Shown piece by piece: positions 33,929 through 41,542 of a DNA stretch of 64,000 nucleotides. The notes beneath the pieces were generated by a model. That model worked only from the letters and a program-made list of their open reading frames with translations, did not search any database and was not told where the DNA came from. The stretch is from Nocardia pseudobrasiliensis NBRC 108224 (GTDB lineage: Bacteria > Actinomycetota > Actinomycetes > Mycobacteriales > Mycobacteriaceae): positions 186,001 to 250,000 of the forward strand of contig NZ_BDBS01000005.1 in NCBI RefSeq assembly GCF_001613105.1. Direction: 5' to 3'. Each line of letters opens with the position of its first letter. Positions within the stretch are counted from its first letter, which is position 1. The translations under genes and the position numbers were made by a program.

Positions 33929-34630
33929 TCATCGGAACACCACCGTCAGTTCGGTGCGCAACGACCCGGCCGCGACGGTGAGGGCGTGAGCGGCATCGAG
34001 GGCCACCAGCACGACCCGTTCGCCGCCGGGCCCGGATCGGCGCTCGGGCGTGGTGACCAGGACGACTACCGCATCGGCGGCCAGCGTGGGCGGCGGCCCG
34101 GCGCGGACCGGATCGGCGTCGGCATGGTCGGCCGCGATCACGTCGACCCGATCGCCGACGCGCAGAATATCGGCAACGGCGTTGTCCACCAGGCGAATCG
34201 GGACGATGCGCGCATCGGAGACCCCGGCCGCGACCTGTGCCAGGCGGGCGCCGACGACCCGCAGATCGGTGAGAATCTCCCCGGCGCGCACCGCACCCGA
34301 CAGCGTCGCGCCGATCAGCGCCGGAATCTCGTGCGCACTGCCCGCGGGCAGCAGTCCGGCCGGACGGGCGACCCGGCGCAGATCGTCGGCGCTCAGCACC
34401 CGGCCGGAGGCCAGATCGCGCGTGGCGACCACCACATCGACCGAACGGGCGGCGGGATCGCCGCGAACGAACAGGGCGGCCGCGCAGACCGCCAGGAAGG
34501 CCGCGAGCGCGCGGCGCAGCAGGGTGGCGTCGGCCCAGGACGGGCGATGGCGGAGCAGAAACTCCCAGGGCGGTTCCCGCCCCAGATCGGCGGCTCCGCC
34601 GCGGTCACCGGAATTCGATAGCAGTCGCAT
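33929..34630 (-). CDS. SAF-domain (CpaB/RcpC-like) membrane-anchored protein
   Basis: This 233-residue protein has one membrane helix (about 40-57) followed by a SAF domain (VVVATRDLASGRVLSADDLRRV) and a second beta-rich domain (VPIRLVDNAVADILRVGDRVDV). This is the arrangement of Flp pilus assembly protein CpaB/RcpC, which modifies or stabilises the secretin channel. No other pilus genes are in the window, so a pilus role is unproven. Two DnaA-box-like sequences lie within 90 bp upstream of the start. Confidence 0.8.
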   Translation of the reverse strand: MRLLSNSGDRGGAADLGREPPWEFLLRHRPSWADATLLRRALAAFLAVCAAALFVRGDPAARSVDVVVATRDLASGRVLSADDLRRVARPAGLLPAGSAHEIPALIGATLSGAVRAGEILTDLRVVGARLAQVAAGVSDARIVPIRLVDNAVADILRVGDRVDVIAADHADADPVRAGPPPTLAADAVVVLVTTPERRSGPGGERVVLVALDAAHALTVAAGSLRTELTVVFR

Positions 34631-34692
34631 GCCGCGACACTACGGCGGCGATGCGCTCACCCCACCCGCAAAACCGCAGGTCGGAATCAGGC

Positions 34693-34719
34693 TGTGGACA
34701 AAGTGTCGACTGTGGACAA
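34693..34719. promoter_or_regulatory. Pair of DnaA-box-like sequences
   Basis: TGTGGACAA occurs at 34693-34701 and again at 34711-34719, 18 bp apart in the same orientation. The reverse complement TTGTCCACA is the actinobacterial DnaA-box consensus. The pair lies between the FmdB gene end and the SAF-protein start. Confidence 0.45.
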
Positions 34720-34727
34720 CTCGCCGA

Positions 34728-35036
34728 TCAGGCCGCGGTGCCCGCGGTCGACGTGCTGGTGGAGGTAGTGGACGGCGTCGACGACGAGGACGACGACGAA
34801 TCCGAACCCGAGGAGTTGTTGCCACTGGGCTTGGCCGGTTCGCTCGCGGTCGCCGAGCCGTTGCGGCTGTCGGTGCGGTAGAAACCGCTGCCCTTGAAGA
34901 CGATGCCAACCGAATTGAAGAGTTTGCGCAGCTTGCCGTCGCACTTCTCGCAGGTCGTCAGCGCGTTGTCCGAGAACGACTGCACGATGTCGAACTTATC
35001 GCCACACTGCGTGCACTGATACGAGTAAGTAGGCAC
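34728..35036 (-). CDS. FmdB family zinc-ribbon protein
   Basis: This 102-residue protein has an N-terminal zinc ribbon with two CxxC pairs (CTQCGDKF and CEKCDGKL), the conserved SYQC start and KLFNSVGIVFKGSGFYRTD. An Ala/Ser/Thr-rich tail follows, with an eight-residue serine run. The GTG at 35036 gives the family N-terminus MPTYSYQC and has GGAGG 5 nt upstream. It corresponds to M. tuberculosis Rv0991c, reported as a redox-sensitive chaperone-like protein; that function is transferred by synteny. Confidence 0.9.
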   Translation of the reverse strand: MPTYSYQCTQCGDKFDIVQSFSDNALTTCEKCDGKLRKLFNSVGIVFKGSGFYRTDSRNGSATASEPAKPSGNNSSGSDSSSSSSSTPSTTSTSTSTAGTAA

Positions 35037-35103
35037 TCCAACCTCCACGGTCTCCGTCGGTTAGCACTCTACAACCGACAGTGCCAACAGTGCCAATCCG
35101 GAG

Positions 35104-35694
35104 TTAATTCCCGCTCAGGTGTCGCAATCCGCCACCGGGCGTCAAAGCCCATCCCATGCGCCGATCGTGCGGTTCCTCGGGCAGCCGATCCACCAGTTCC
35201 TCGTCGCGTACGACGGCGATCAGCCGGGCATCCGTACGCGCCGCGGGCAGGGTCCGATCGTAATATCCCGCGCCTCGGCCGAGCCGTACGCCGCGCAGAT
35301 CCACCGCCAGCGCCGGAACCAGGACGATCGCCGCCGATTCGATTGCCGCACTGGGCATCCGAGCGCCCGTCGGTTCCAGCAGGCCCCAGCGCGCGGACCG
35401 CAGCGAATCCGGGCCCAGATATTCGGCCCACTCCAGCGGCCCCGGCGGCCCGGTCACCGGCAGCAGCACCCGCACCCCACCGGCGCGCAACGCCTCGAGC
35501 ATGGCCGTCGAACCCGGCTCACCACCCACCGGAACATAGGCCGCCACCCAGTCGGGTCGATCGGCGGCCAGCTCCGCCGCGGCGCTCGCCAGCGCGGCCG
35601 ATTCCGCCGCCCGCACCTCGTCGGGCACTGCCGCGCGCCGCGCGAGCAACTCGGTCCGCCACTGCTGCTTGTCCCGCTGACCAGCCACATCCAC
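35104..35694 (-). CDS. 5-formyltetrahydrofolate cyclo-ligase
   Basis: This 196-residue enzyme converts 5-formyl-THF to 5,10-methenyl-THF with ATP. It shows WRTELLARRAAVP near the start, YVPVGGEPGS, and the ATP-binding loop LAVDLRGVRLGRGAGYYDR at about residues 128-146. The GTG start is at 35694. It is divergent from galU and followed by the FmdB gene after 67 bp, as in mycobacteria (Rv0992c-Rv0991c). Confidence 0.92.
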   Translation of the reverse strand: MDVAGQRDKQQWRTELLARRAAVPDEVRAAESAALASAAAELAADRPDWVAAYVPVGGEPGSTAMLEALRAGGVRVLLPVTGPPGPLEWAEYLGPDSLRSARWGLLEPTGARMPSAAIESAAIVLVPALAVDLRGVRLGRGAGYYDRTLPAARTDARLIAVVRDEELVDRLPEEPHDRRMGWALTPGGGLRHLSGN

Positions 35695-35840
35695 AGCGCC
35701 ACCCTATGTGAGCAATCTCCGCCCGAGGGTTTCGCGGACGAGCCGGCGGGGAATCGATGGATGCAGTCCTAGGCTTCCGGGAATGCCGGGCCCGTGCGAA
35801 GCCGGTCCCGCTGACGACATCGATGGATAGGGTGTGCCTT

Positions 35841-36785
35841 ATGACAGCTGACGCCGGATCGGACGCGCCGTCCTGCTTCCGTACCGCGGTCGTGCCGGCG
35901 GCCGGGCTGGGAACCCGTTTCCTGCCCGCGACCAAGACCGTGCCGAAAGAGCTGCTGCCGGTGGTGGATACACCCGGTATCGAGCTGGTCGCGGCCGAGG
36001 CGGCCGAATCGGGGGCCGAACGCCTGGTCATCGTGACCTCGCCCGGAAAAGACGGCGTGGTCGCGCATTTCGTCGAGGATATGGTCCTGGAGGGAACACT
36101 CGCCGAGCGCGGCAAATACAAGCTGCTGGAGAAGGTGCGTCGCGCGCCGGGCCTGCTGGATGTGAGCTCGGTCGTACAGGAGGAGCCGCTGGGGCTGGGT
36201 CATGCGGTGGCCCAGGCGGAATCGGCGCTCGACGACACCGATGACGCCGTCGCGGTGCTGTTACCCGACGACCTGGTGCTGCCCAGCGGCGTCCTCGAGG
36301 TGATGTGCCGGGTCCGGCGCAAGCGCGGCGGTTCGGTGCTGTGCGCGATAGAAGTGCCCAAGGACCAGGTCAGCTCCTACGGCGTCTTCGACGTGGAGAA
36401 GGTGCCCGACGCGGTCAATCCGAATGTGCTGCGGGTCAAGGGCATGGTCGAGAAGCCGAGCCTCGAGGACGCGCCCTCGACCTTCGCCGCCGCCGGGCGC
36501 TACATCCTCGATCGCGCGATTTTCGACGCCCTGCGCCGAATCGAACCCGGCGCGGGCGGGGAACTGCAGCTCACCGACGCGATTTCACTGCTGATCGCCG
36601 AGGGCCATCCGGTTCATGTTGTGGTGCACCGTGGGTCGCGACACGACCTGGGCAACCCTGGCGGTTATCTTCGTGCTGCGGTCGATTTCGCATTGGAGCG
36701 AGAAGAATACGGCCCGGAGTTGCGCGAGTGGCTCGAACGCCGGCTGGCGCCCGACTGGAATCCGCAGCTGACCTCGTCCGAGTGA
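35841..36785 (+). CDS. galU: UTP-glucose-1-phosphate uridylyltransferase
   Basis: GalU makes UDP-glucose for trehalose, glycolipid and wall polysaccharide synthesis. The 314-residue protein has the nucleotide-binding signature VVPAAGLGTRFLPATKTVPK, followed by KELLPVVD, and later VEKPSLEDAPS and HDLGNPGGYL. The start at 35841 is chosen by similarity to the mycobacterial enzyme; upstream in-frame codons extend through non-conserved sequence. The galU-moeA-rimJ-glpR order is conserved with Rv0993-Rv0996. Confidence 0.95.
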   Translation: MTADAGSDAPSCFRTAVVPAAGLGTRFLPATKTVPKELLPVVDTPGIELVAAEAAESGAERLVIVTSPGKDGVVAHFVEDMVLEGTLAERGKYKLLEKVRRAPGLLDVSSVVQEEPLGLGHAVAQAESALDDTDDAVAVLLPDDLVLPSGVLEVMCRVRRKRGGSVLCAIEVPKDQVSSYGVFDVEKVPDAVNPNVLRVKGMVEKPSLEDAPSTFAAAGRYILDRAIFDALRRIEPGAGGELQLTDAISLLIAEGHPVHVVVHRGSRHDLGNPGGYLRAAVDFALEREEYGPELREWLERRLAPDWNPQLTSSE

Positions 36786-36842
36786 CGCGGGTGGCCGGGT
36801 CCGGTCGGCCGCGTTGAATACTGGACATGAGGGAAGGGCTGC

Positions 36843-38096
36843 ATGCGCTCGGTTGAGGACCAGCAGATCAAGGTGACCGCGGCGGCTGTCGCCCCGCGGC
36901 CCGTGCGGGTCGCGATCTCCGAGGCCCAGGGTTTGCTGTGTGCCGAGGACGTCGTCACCGAACGGCCGCTGCCGGGTTTCGACCAGGCGGCGATCGACGG
37001 GTATGCCGTGCGCAGCGTGGACGTGCAGGGCGCCGGTGTGGACATCCGCGACGAGGACGGCCAGCCCGTCGACCTCACCCTCCCGGTGGTCGGCGAGGTC
37101 CCGGCCGGATCGCGCCAGCCCATCCGGTTACAGCCGCGCCAGACCGTACGGGTCGATACCGGCGCGCCGCTGCCCACCCTGGCCGATGCCGTACTGCCCC
37201 TGGACTACACCGACGCGGGCCGGGCCCGCATCAAGGTCTACGAACCCGTGCGCACCGGCGATTACGTGCGCCGCATCGGCGACGATGTCCAGCCCGGTGA
37301 TATCGCGGTGCGCGCGGGCACCATCATCGGCCCGGCGCAGGTGGGTCTGCTGGCCGCGGTCGGCCGCGACAAGGTGCTGGTGCATCCGCGCCCGCGGCTG
37401 TCGGTGATCTCGATCGGCGGCGAACTGGTCGACATCGATCGCACGCCCGGACCCGGTCAGGTCTACGACGTGAATTCCTATGCCCTGGCCGCGGCCGCGC
37501 GCGACGCGGGTGCGGATGTGAACCGCGTGGGCATCGTCAGCGCCGATCCCAAACGCCTGCGCGATGTGGTCGAGGGACAGCTGGTGCGCTCGGAGGTCGT
37601 GGTGATCGCGGGTGCGGTCGGCGGCTGGGTGTCCGAGCAGATCCGCGAGGCGCTGGAGGGACTGGGCGAACTGGAGGTCGCGCGCGTCGCCATGCATCCG
37701 GGTTCGGTGCAGGGTTTCGGGCGGCTGGGGCGCGATGAGGTGCCGACCTTCCTGCTGCCCTCGAATCCCGTTGGGGCGCTGGTGGTTTTCGAGGTCATGG
37801 TGCGGCCGCTGATTCGGATCGCGCTGGGCCGCCGCCATCCCATGCGCCGGGTGGTGCAGGCGCGCACCATCATGCCGATCAGCTCGATGCCCGGCCGACG
37901 CGGATACCTACGCGCACAACTCATGCGCGACGAGCAGACCGGCGAATATCTGGTGCAGCCGCTGGGCGTGAACGGTTCGGCGCATCTGCTCTCGACCCTG
38001 GCCGAGGCCAACAGCCTCATCGTCATCGAGCCGGATGTCACCGAGATCCGCACCGGCGACGAGGTGCCGGTGGCCTTCCTCGCTCAGCGCGGATGA
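36843..38096 (+). CDS. glp: MoeA/gephyrin-like protein, probable division factor Glp
   Basis: This 417-residue protein has the full MoeA domain set: MoeA_N (RSVEDQQIKVTAAAVAPRPV, PGFDQAAIDGYAVRS), the MoCF-binding fold (SVISIGGELVD, VYDVNSYALAAAARDAG) and MoeA_C. In the molybdate-binding region the usual GGxSxG is replaced by GAVGGW, suggesting loss of molybdotransferase activity. It corresponds to M. tuberculosis MoeA1 (Rv0994). The corynebacterial orthologue Glp works with the membrane receptor GlpR in cell division, and a GlpR gene lies two genes downstream. GGGAAGGG precedes the ATG. Confidence 0.88.
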   Translation: MRSVEDQQIKVTAAAVAPRPVRVAISEAQGLLCAEDVVTERPLPGFDQAAIDGYAVRSVDVQGAGVDIRDEDGQPVDLTLPVVGEVPAGSRQPIRLQPRQTVRVDTGAPLPTLADAVLPLDYTDAGRARIKVYEPVRTGDYVRRIGDDVQPGDIAVRAGTIIGPAQVGLLAAVGRDKVLVHPRPRLSVISIGGELVDIDRTPGPGQVYDVNSYALAAAARDAGADVNRVGIVSADPKRLRDVVEGQLVRSEVVVIAGAVGGWVSEQIREALEGLGELEVARVAMHPGSVQGFGRLGRDEVPTFLLPSNPVGALVVFEVMVRPLIRIALGRRHPMRRVVQARTIMPISSMPGRRGYLRAQLMRDEQTGEYLVQPLGVNGSAHLLSTLAEANSLIVIEPDVTEIRTGDEVPVAFLAQRG

Positions 38097-38115
38097 CGGT
38101 CGCAGCGGGACACTG

Positions 38116-38772
38116 ATGGACATGAATATGTTCCGGGCCGCCCAACATCCGGGCTGGCCCGCCCATTTGGGCCCGGTACAGGTGGCCGCCGGTCGGGTGG
38201 CGCTGCGGCCGATCCGATTACGCGATGCCGCGGCGTGGGCGCGGATCCGGGTGCGCGATCGTGAACATCTCGAGCCGTGGGAGCCCACCGGGCGTGGCAC
38301 CTGGGAGGCCCGCAATCACGCCTCGAACTGGCCGTCGCTGTGGTCGAGTCTCAAGGCCGAGGCCCGCCGGGGCGCGATGATTCCGCTGGTGATCGAGGTC
38401 GACGGGGCCTTCGGTGGTCAGTTGACCATCGGCAATATCGTGCGCGGCGCCTTGCGCTCGGCGTGGATCGGCTACTGGGTGGCCAAGGATATGGGCGGTC
38501 AGGGCGTCGCGACCGCGGCGCTGGCGCTGGGTCTGGATCACTGTTTCGGTCCGGTCGGGCTGCACCGGGTCGAGGCGACGGTGCGTCCGGAAAACCTTGC
38601 CAGCCAAGCGGTTCTGCGCAACGTCGGCTTCCGCGAGGAGGGCCTGCTGCGGCGCTACCTCGATGTCGACGGCGCCTGGCGCGACCATCTGCTGGTCGCC
38701 ATGACCGCGGAAGAGGTCTCGGGAACCGTCGTCGATCGTCTGGTGCGAGCGGGTCGAGCGACCCTGCTCTGA
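38116..38772 (+). CDS. rimJ: RimJ/RimL-type GNAT N-acetyltransferase
   Basis: This 218-residue GNAT of the RimJ/RimL protein N-terminal acetyltransferase group has the beta-strand WIGYWVAKDMGGQGVATAAL with motif A, and LHRVEATVRPENLASQAVLRNVGF. The start at 38116 (MDMNMF) has GGGAC upstream. It is embedded between glp and glpR and transcribed with them. In mycobacteria RimJ (Rv0995) acetylates ribosomal protein; the substrate here is unknown. Confidence 0.9.
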   Translation: MDMNMFRAAQHPGWPAHLGPVQVAAGRVALRPIRLRDAAAWARIRVRDREHLEPWEPTGRGTWEARNHASNWPSLWSSLKAEARRGAMIPLVIEVDGAFGGQLTIGNIVRGALRSAWIGYWVAKDMGGQGVATAALALGLDHCFGPVGLHRVEATVRPENLASQAVLRNVGFREEGLLRRYLDVDGAWRDHLLVAMTAEEVSGTVVDRLVRAGRATLL

Positions 38773-39019
38773 CCGGGCGTACCTTATGTTACTTATGGGG
38801 CAGGTGTGGACGGCGCGCCTGCGGGATATTCCTGTGGCACCGAATTAGCCTACGGACGTCGGTGGTGCGTCCCGCGCTACCGGAAGGGAGCCTGCGAAGT
38901 GGCCCGACAATGCGGCCGTATTACACGTGCTGCGATGTCGAGACACCGGGCAGGACACGAGCCGAGCGTGAGAACCGTCGAAGGGACAGCGGCCAGGCGG
39001 GGACGGAGGTGTGAGTACG

Positions 39020-40039
39020 ATGCCGAATTCGATCTTGTGGATTGGTCTTGTCGTGCTCTGGGTCTTCGTGTTGTTTCCGATGCTGGCCGACCGCCATCCG
39101 CGGATTCGCCGTACCACCGATGCGGCATTGGCCACGCGGGTGTTGCACCGCGGGGGCACCAAGCGACGCATGAGAAAGGGACCCGGTGCCGGGCACGAAA
39201 CCGATCCGGACTGGGTGCCGGCTCGCGTGCAGAGAAAGCTTCCCGACGGCGATGATGCGGAGGATCGGATGACGACACCGGCCGATGAGCCCGTCACCGA
39301 GGACGAGACGACCGCCGAAGCGGGCGATCCGGTCGAGACGCCCGTCGCCGAGGCCGCCACCGAGGATGATGTCGATGTGATCGACGCCGAGGTGGACGAG
39401 ACGCGGGCGGATGAGGCCGGCGACGAGGACAGCGACGACATCGCGGCCGAGGCGCCGCGCGCCGAACGCCCGCGCGGCGCGGCGGTGGCCACCCGCGAGG
39501 ACGACGCCGAGTTCGAATCCGATTCCGAGGCAGCGGATTTCGTACCGACCCGACGCGGTCGCGGCGGTTACGATCCGGAGGCCGACGCGATCGCCCGTGC
39601 CGCGCGCTACCGCTTCCGTCAGCGTTCGACGCTGGGTCTGGTGCTGAGCATGCTGCTGTTCGGCGCGTTCGCGGTGGTCGTCTCGCCGCTGCTGTGGTGG
39701 GCCTGCGGACTGGCGGGTGTCGTCATGGCCACCTATCTGGTCTACCTGCGTCGCCAGGTGCGCATGGAGGAGGAGATCCGCCGCCGCCGCGCCGCCCGAT
39801 TGTCGCGCGGCCGCGACGATTTCGAGGCCGAGGAGTACGAGCAGGATCAGCACGAGCGCCGCGAGCCGCCCGCCCTGGACCGCGACTCCGCTCGCGCGCT
39901 GCGCCGCCGTGCCGTGGTGCTCGACATCGACGACGAGGACCCCATGTTCGACCATCTCGAGCCCTTCGACGCCGCCGCGGCCCGCGCGACCCGCAATCGC
40001 GCCGCCGGTGGCGAAATCCGCCGCGCCGCGGGCGAATAG
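39020..40039 (+). CDS. glpR: Divisome protein SepX/GlpR
   Basis: This 339-residue protein has one N-terminal membrane helix (MPNSILWIGLVVLWVFVLFP) followed by the signature MLADRHPRIRRTTDAALATRV. A long acidic disordered region (about 60-190) comes next, then two closely spaced helices (about 210-250), and a charged C-terminus. This is the SepX/GlpR architecture (M. tuberculosis Rv0996), a membrane receptor that docks the gephyrin-like Glp and stabilises FtsZ/Wag31 sites. ATG 39020 is preferred over GTG 39011 because GGAGG lies 10 nt before it. Confidence 0.87.
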   Translation: MPNSILWIGLVVLWVFVLFPMLADRHPRIRRTTDAALATRVLHRGGTKRRMRKGPGAGHETDPDWVPARVQRKLPDGDDAEDRMTTPADEPVTEDETTAEAGDPVETPVAEAATEDDVDVIDAEVDETRADEAGDEDSDDIAAEAPRAERPRGAAVATREDDAEFESDSEAADFVPTRRGRGGYDPEADAIARAARYRFRQRSTLGLVLSMLLFGAFAVVVSPLLWWACGLAGVVMATYLVYLRRQVRMEEEIRRRRAARLSRGRDDFEAEEYEQDQHERREPPALDRDSARALRRRAVVLDIDDEDPMFDHLEPFDAAAARATRNRAAGGEIRRAAGE

Positions 40040-40064
40040 CGAGCCGCCGGGCCAACTCTCGCGT

Positions 40065-40099
40065 CGAGCCGCGAACCCACGATCCGGGTTCGCGGCTCG
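40065..40099 (+). terminator. Terminator after glpR
   Basis: CGAGCCGCGAACCC (40065-40078) pairs perfectly with GGGTTCGCGGCTCG (40086-40099) around a 7-nt loop. Confidence 0.87.
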
Positions 40100-40138
40100 C
40101 GGCGTTTCCGGCTGCCCGGACAACCGTTGACCGCATTC

Positions 40139-40177
40139 TCATACGACTGTATGGTCATTGCTAATACAGTCGTATGA
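40139..40177. promoter_or_regulatory. Double dyad TetR-type operator
   Basis: TCATACGACTGTAT (40139-40152) is the exact reverse complement of ATACAGTCGTATGA (40164-40177), separated by 11 nt. Each arm is itself a near-palindrome with CATAC/GTATG ends. It lies 15 bp before the start of the small membrane protein gene at 40193, whose operon ends with a TetR regulator. Confidence 0.8.
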
Positions 40178-40192
40178 AGGCGAGATGATGGC

Positions 40193-40501
40193 ATGTTCCG
40201 AGTGGTCGAGCTATTGGGTCTGGGTGCGCCGCTGATCGGGGCGGGCATGGTCGTCTACTACCGGCGACGCATGGGAGCGGCATTCGCGCCCGCGCTGCTG
40301 GCGGCCGTGGTCGCGCTGGTGGCCTCGGTGGTCGGCATGGTCACCAGCCGCGTGATCTGGTTCGGCGGCGGTGGTTCCGAGGGCATCTCCGAGCGGATGG
40401 AATTCGGGGCGGGCGTGCGGAATCTGCTGCTCGCCGGGGCGTGGATGTTGTTGCTGCTGGCCATCTTCCGGCGGCGTCGCGTGGAACAGGGGGTGCGGTG
40501 A
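40193..40501 (+). CDS. Small three-helix membrane protein, TetR-regulated
   Basis: This 102-residue hydrophobic protein has three predicted helices (about 5-22, 30-52, 75-92) and basic loops; no family recognised. The first gene after the double operator, it overlaps the next gene by one base (TGATG). Regulation by the downstream TetR suggests a role in a stress or transport response. No enzymatic motif is visible. Confidence 0.75.
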   Translation: MFRVVELLGLGAPLIGAGMVVYYRRRMGAAFAPALLAAVVALVASVVGMVTSRVIWFGGGGSEGISERMEFGAGVRNLLLAGAWMLLLLAIFRRRRVEQGVR

Positions 40502-40929
40502 TGCACGGAGCCGTGGTGTTCGGAATCAGTGAGGTCGCGGTCGTGGCGCTGGTGATCGCGTCGCTGGCGGCCGGATTGCGGCTGGCGGGGCGCTATCGCG
40601 TCGCTGGCCTGTCGCTGGCGGCCGGGGCGCTGGCGTGGCTGCTGGCCGAAATCGTGCACTGGCTGCAACTCGGTCTGCTCGTGCCGCGTCTGGAGGGCGA
40701 GGAGCATTCGACGTCACGGCTGATCGCGGGCATGCTGGGCGATGCCGTGTACTTCGGCATCGGCGGTATCGGGGTGCTGCTGCTGTTCTTCGCGGCCGTG
40801 GTCGATCGCCGTCCCGCCGGTGACGGCCGCCGCGAGCCGGTGGCCGTGGCGCGGCAGCTCGGCGCGGCGGCGTGGCATTACTATCAGGACCGCGACAGGC
40901 GAGAAAGGGGGCGACGCGTTGGGCGCTAG
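40501..40929 (+). CDS. Small four-helix membrane protein, TetR-regulated
   Basis: This 142-residue protein has about four hydrophobic segments (7-27, 33-55, 75-110) and a basic C-terminal tail of about 30 residues. It is translationally coupled to the preceding gene (TGATG) and overlaps the TetR gene by 11 bp. No family is recognised. Both small proteins may form one membrane complex. Confidence 0.75.
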   Translation: MHGAVVFGISEVAVVALVIASLAAGLRLAGRYRVAGLSLAAGALAWLLAEIVHWLQLGLLVPRLEGEEHSTSRLIAGMLGDAVYFGIGGIGVLLLFFAAVVDRRPAGDGRREPVAVARQLGAAAWHYYQDRDRRERGRRVGR

Positions 40930-41542
40930 ACAATCGGGGGCGGGTACTCAACTCGACCGGCGGCGCGAGCTACTCGATCGGCTCGCGGATGTGATATCCG
41001 AAAGTGGTATGGAGGGCGTCAGCATCCGCACCCTCGCCAGCCGCGCGCACGTCTCCATCGGCACGGTCCAGTACTACTTCTCGACCAAAAGCCAGCTGCT
41101 GCAAAGCGTTTGGGAACACGTCCGCGACGAGTACTCCGAACGCCTCTTCAGCTCGGGCATCGCCGACGAACCGCCGGAGCGGAAGCTGGAACATCTCATC
41201 CGGCTGCTCGTCCCGCCCGGCAGTGACGACCGCCTGACCAGGGTGTGGCTGGCCCTGGTGTACAGCGCCACCCACGATCAGAAGATCGCCGCGCTGCATC
41301 GCGCCCAGTGGCAGCGCATGGAGGAACTCCTGACCGAGGTCCTCGCCGCCGCCAATCCCGTCCGCGCGGCCGAGGCGGGCGAGGCGGCCGCGGAATTTCT
41401 CGCTCTGATGGACGGATTCGCCATCGCCGTGGTCACCGAACCCGAGCGCATGCCCCCGGCCCGCGCCCACCGCATCGCCCGGGCCTGGACCGCGGCCTGG
41501 CTGAACGACACTCAGAATTTCGGGCCGGTAGCGACCGCATAG
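40919..41542 (+). CDS. TetR/AcrR family transcriptional regulator
   Basis: This 207-residue regulator has an N-terminal HTH (LASRAHVSIGTVQYYFSTKSQ) and a helical ligand domain with a C-terminal TetR_C_6-like end (HRIARAWTAAWLNDTQ). The TTG at 40919 has AAAGGGGG upstream and is the only credible start before the HTH. Last gene of its operon, it most likely binds the double dyad at 40139-40177. Its 3' end overlaps the convergent glucarate dehydratase gene by 31 bp. Confidence 0.9.
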   Translation: MGARQSGAGTQLDRRRELLDRLADVISESGMEGVSIRTLASRAHVSIGTVQYYFSTKSQLLQSVWEHVRDEYSERLFSSGIADEPPERKLEHLIRLLVPPGSDDRLTRVWLALVYSATHDQKIAALHRAQWQRMEELLTEVLAAANPVRAAEAGEAAAEFLALMDGFAIAVVTEPERMPPARAHRIARAWTAAWLNDTQNFGPVATA

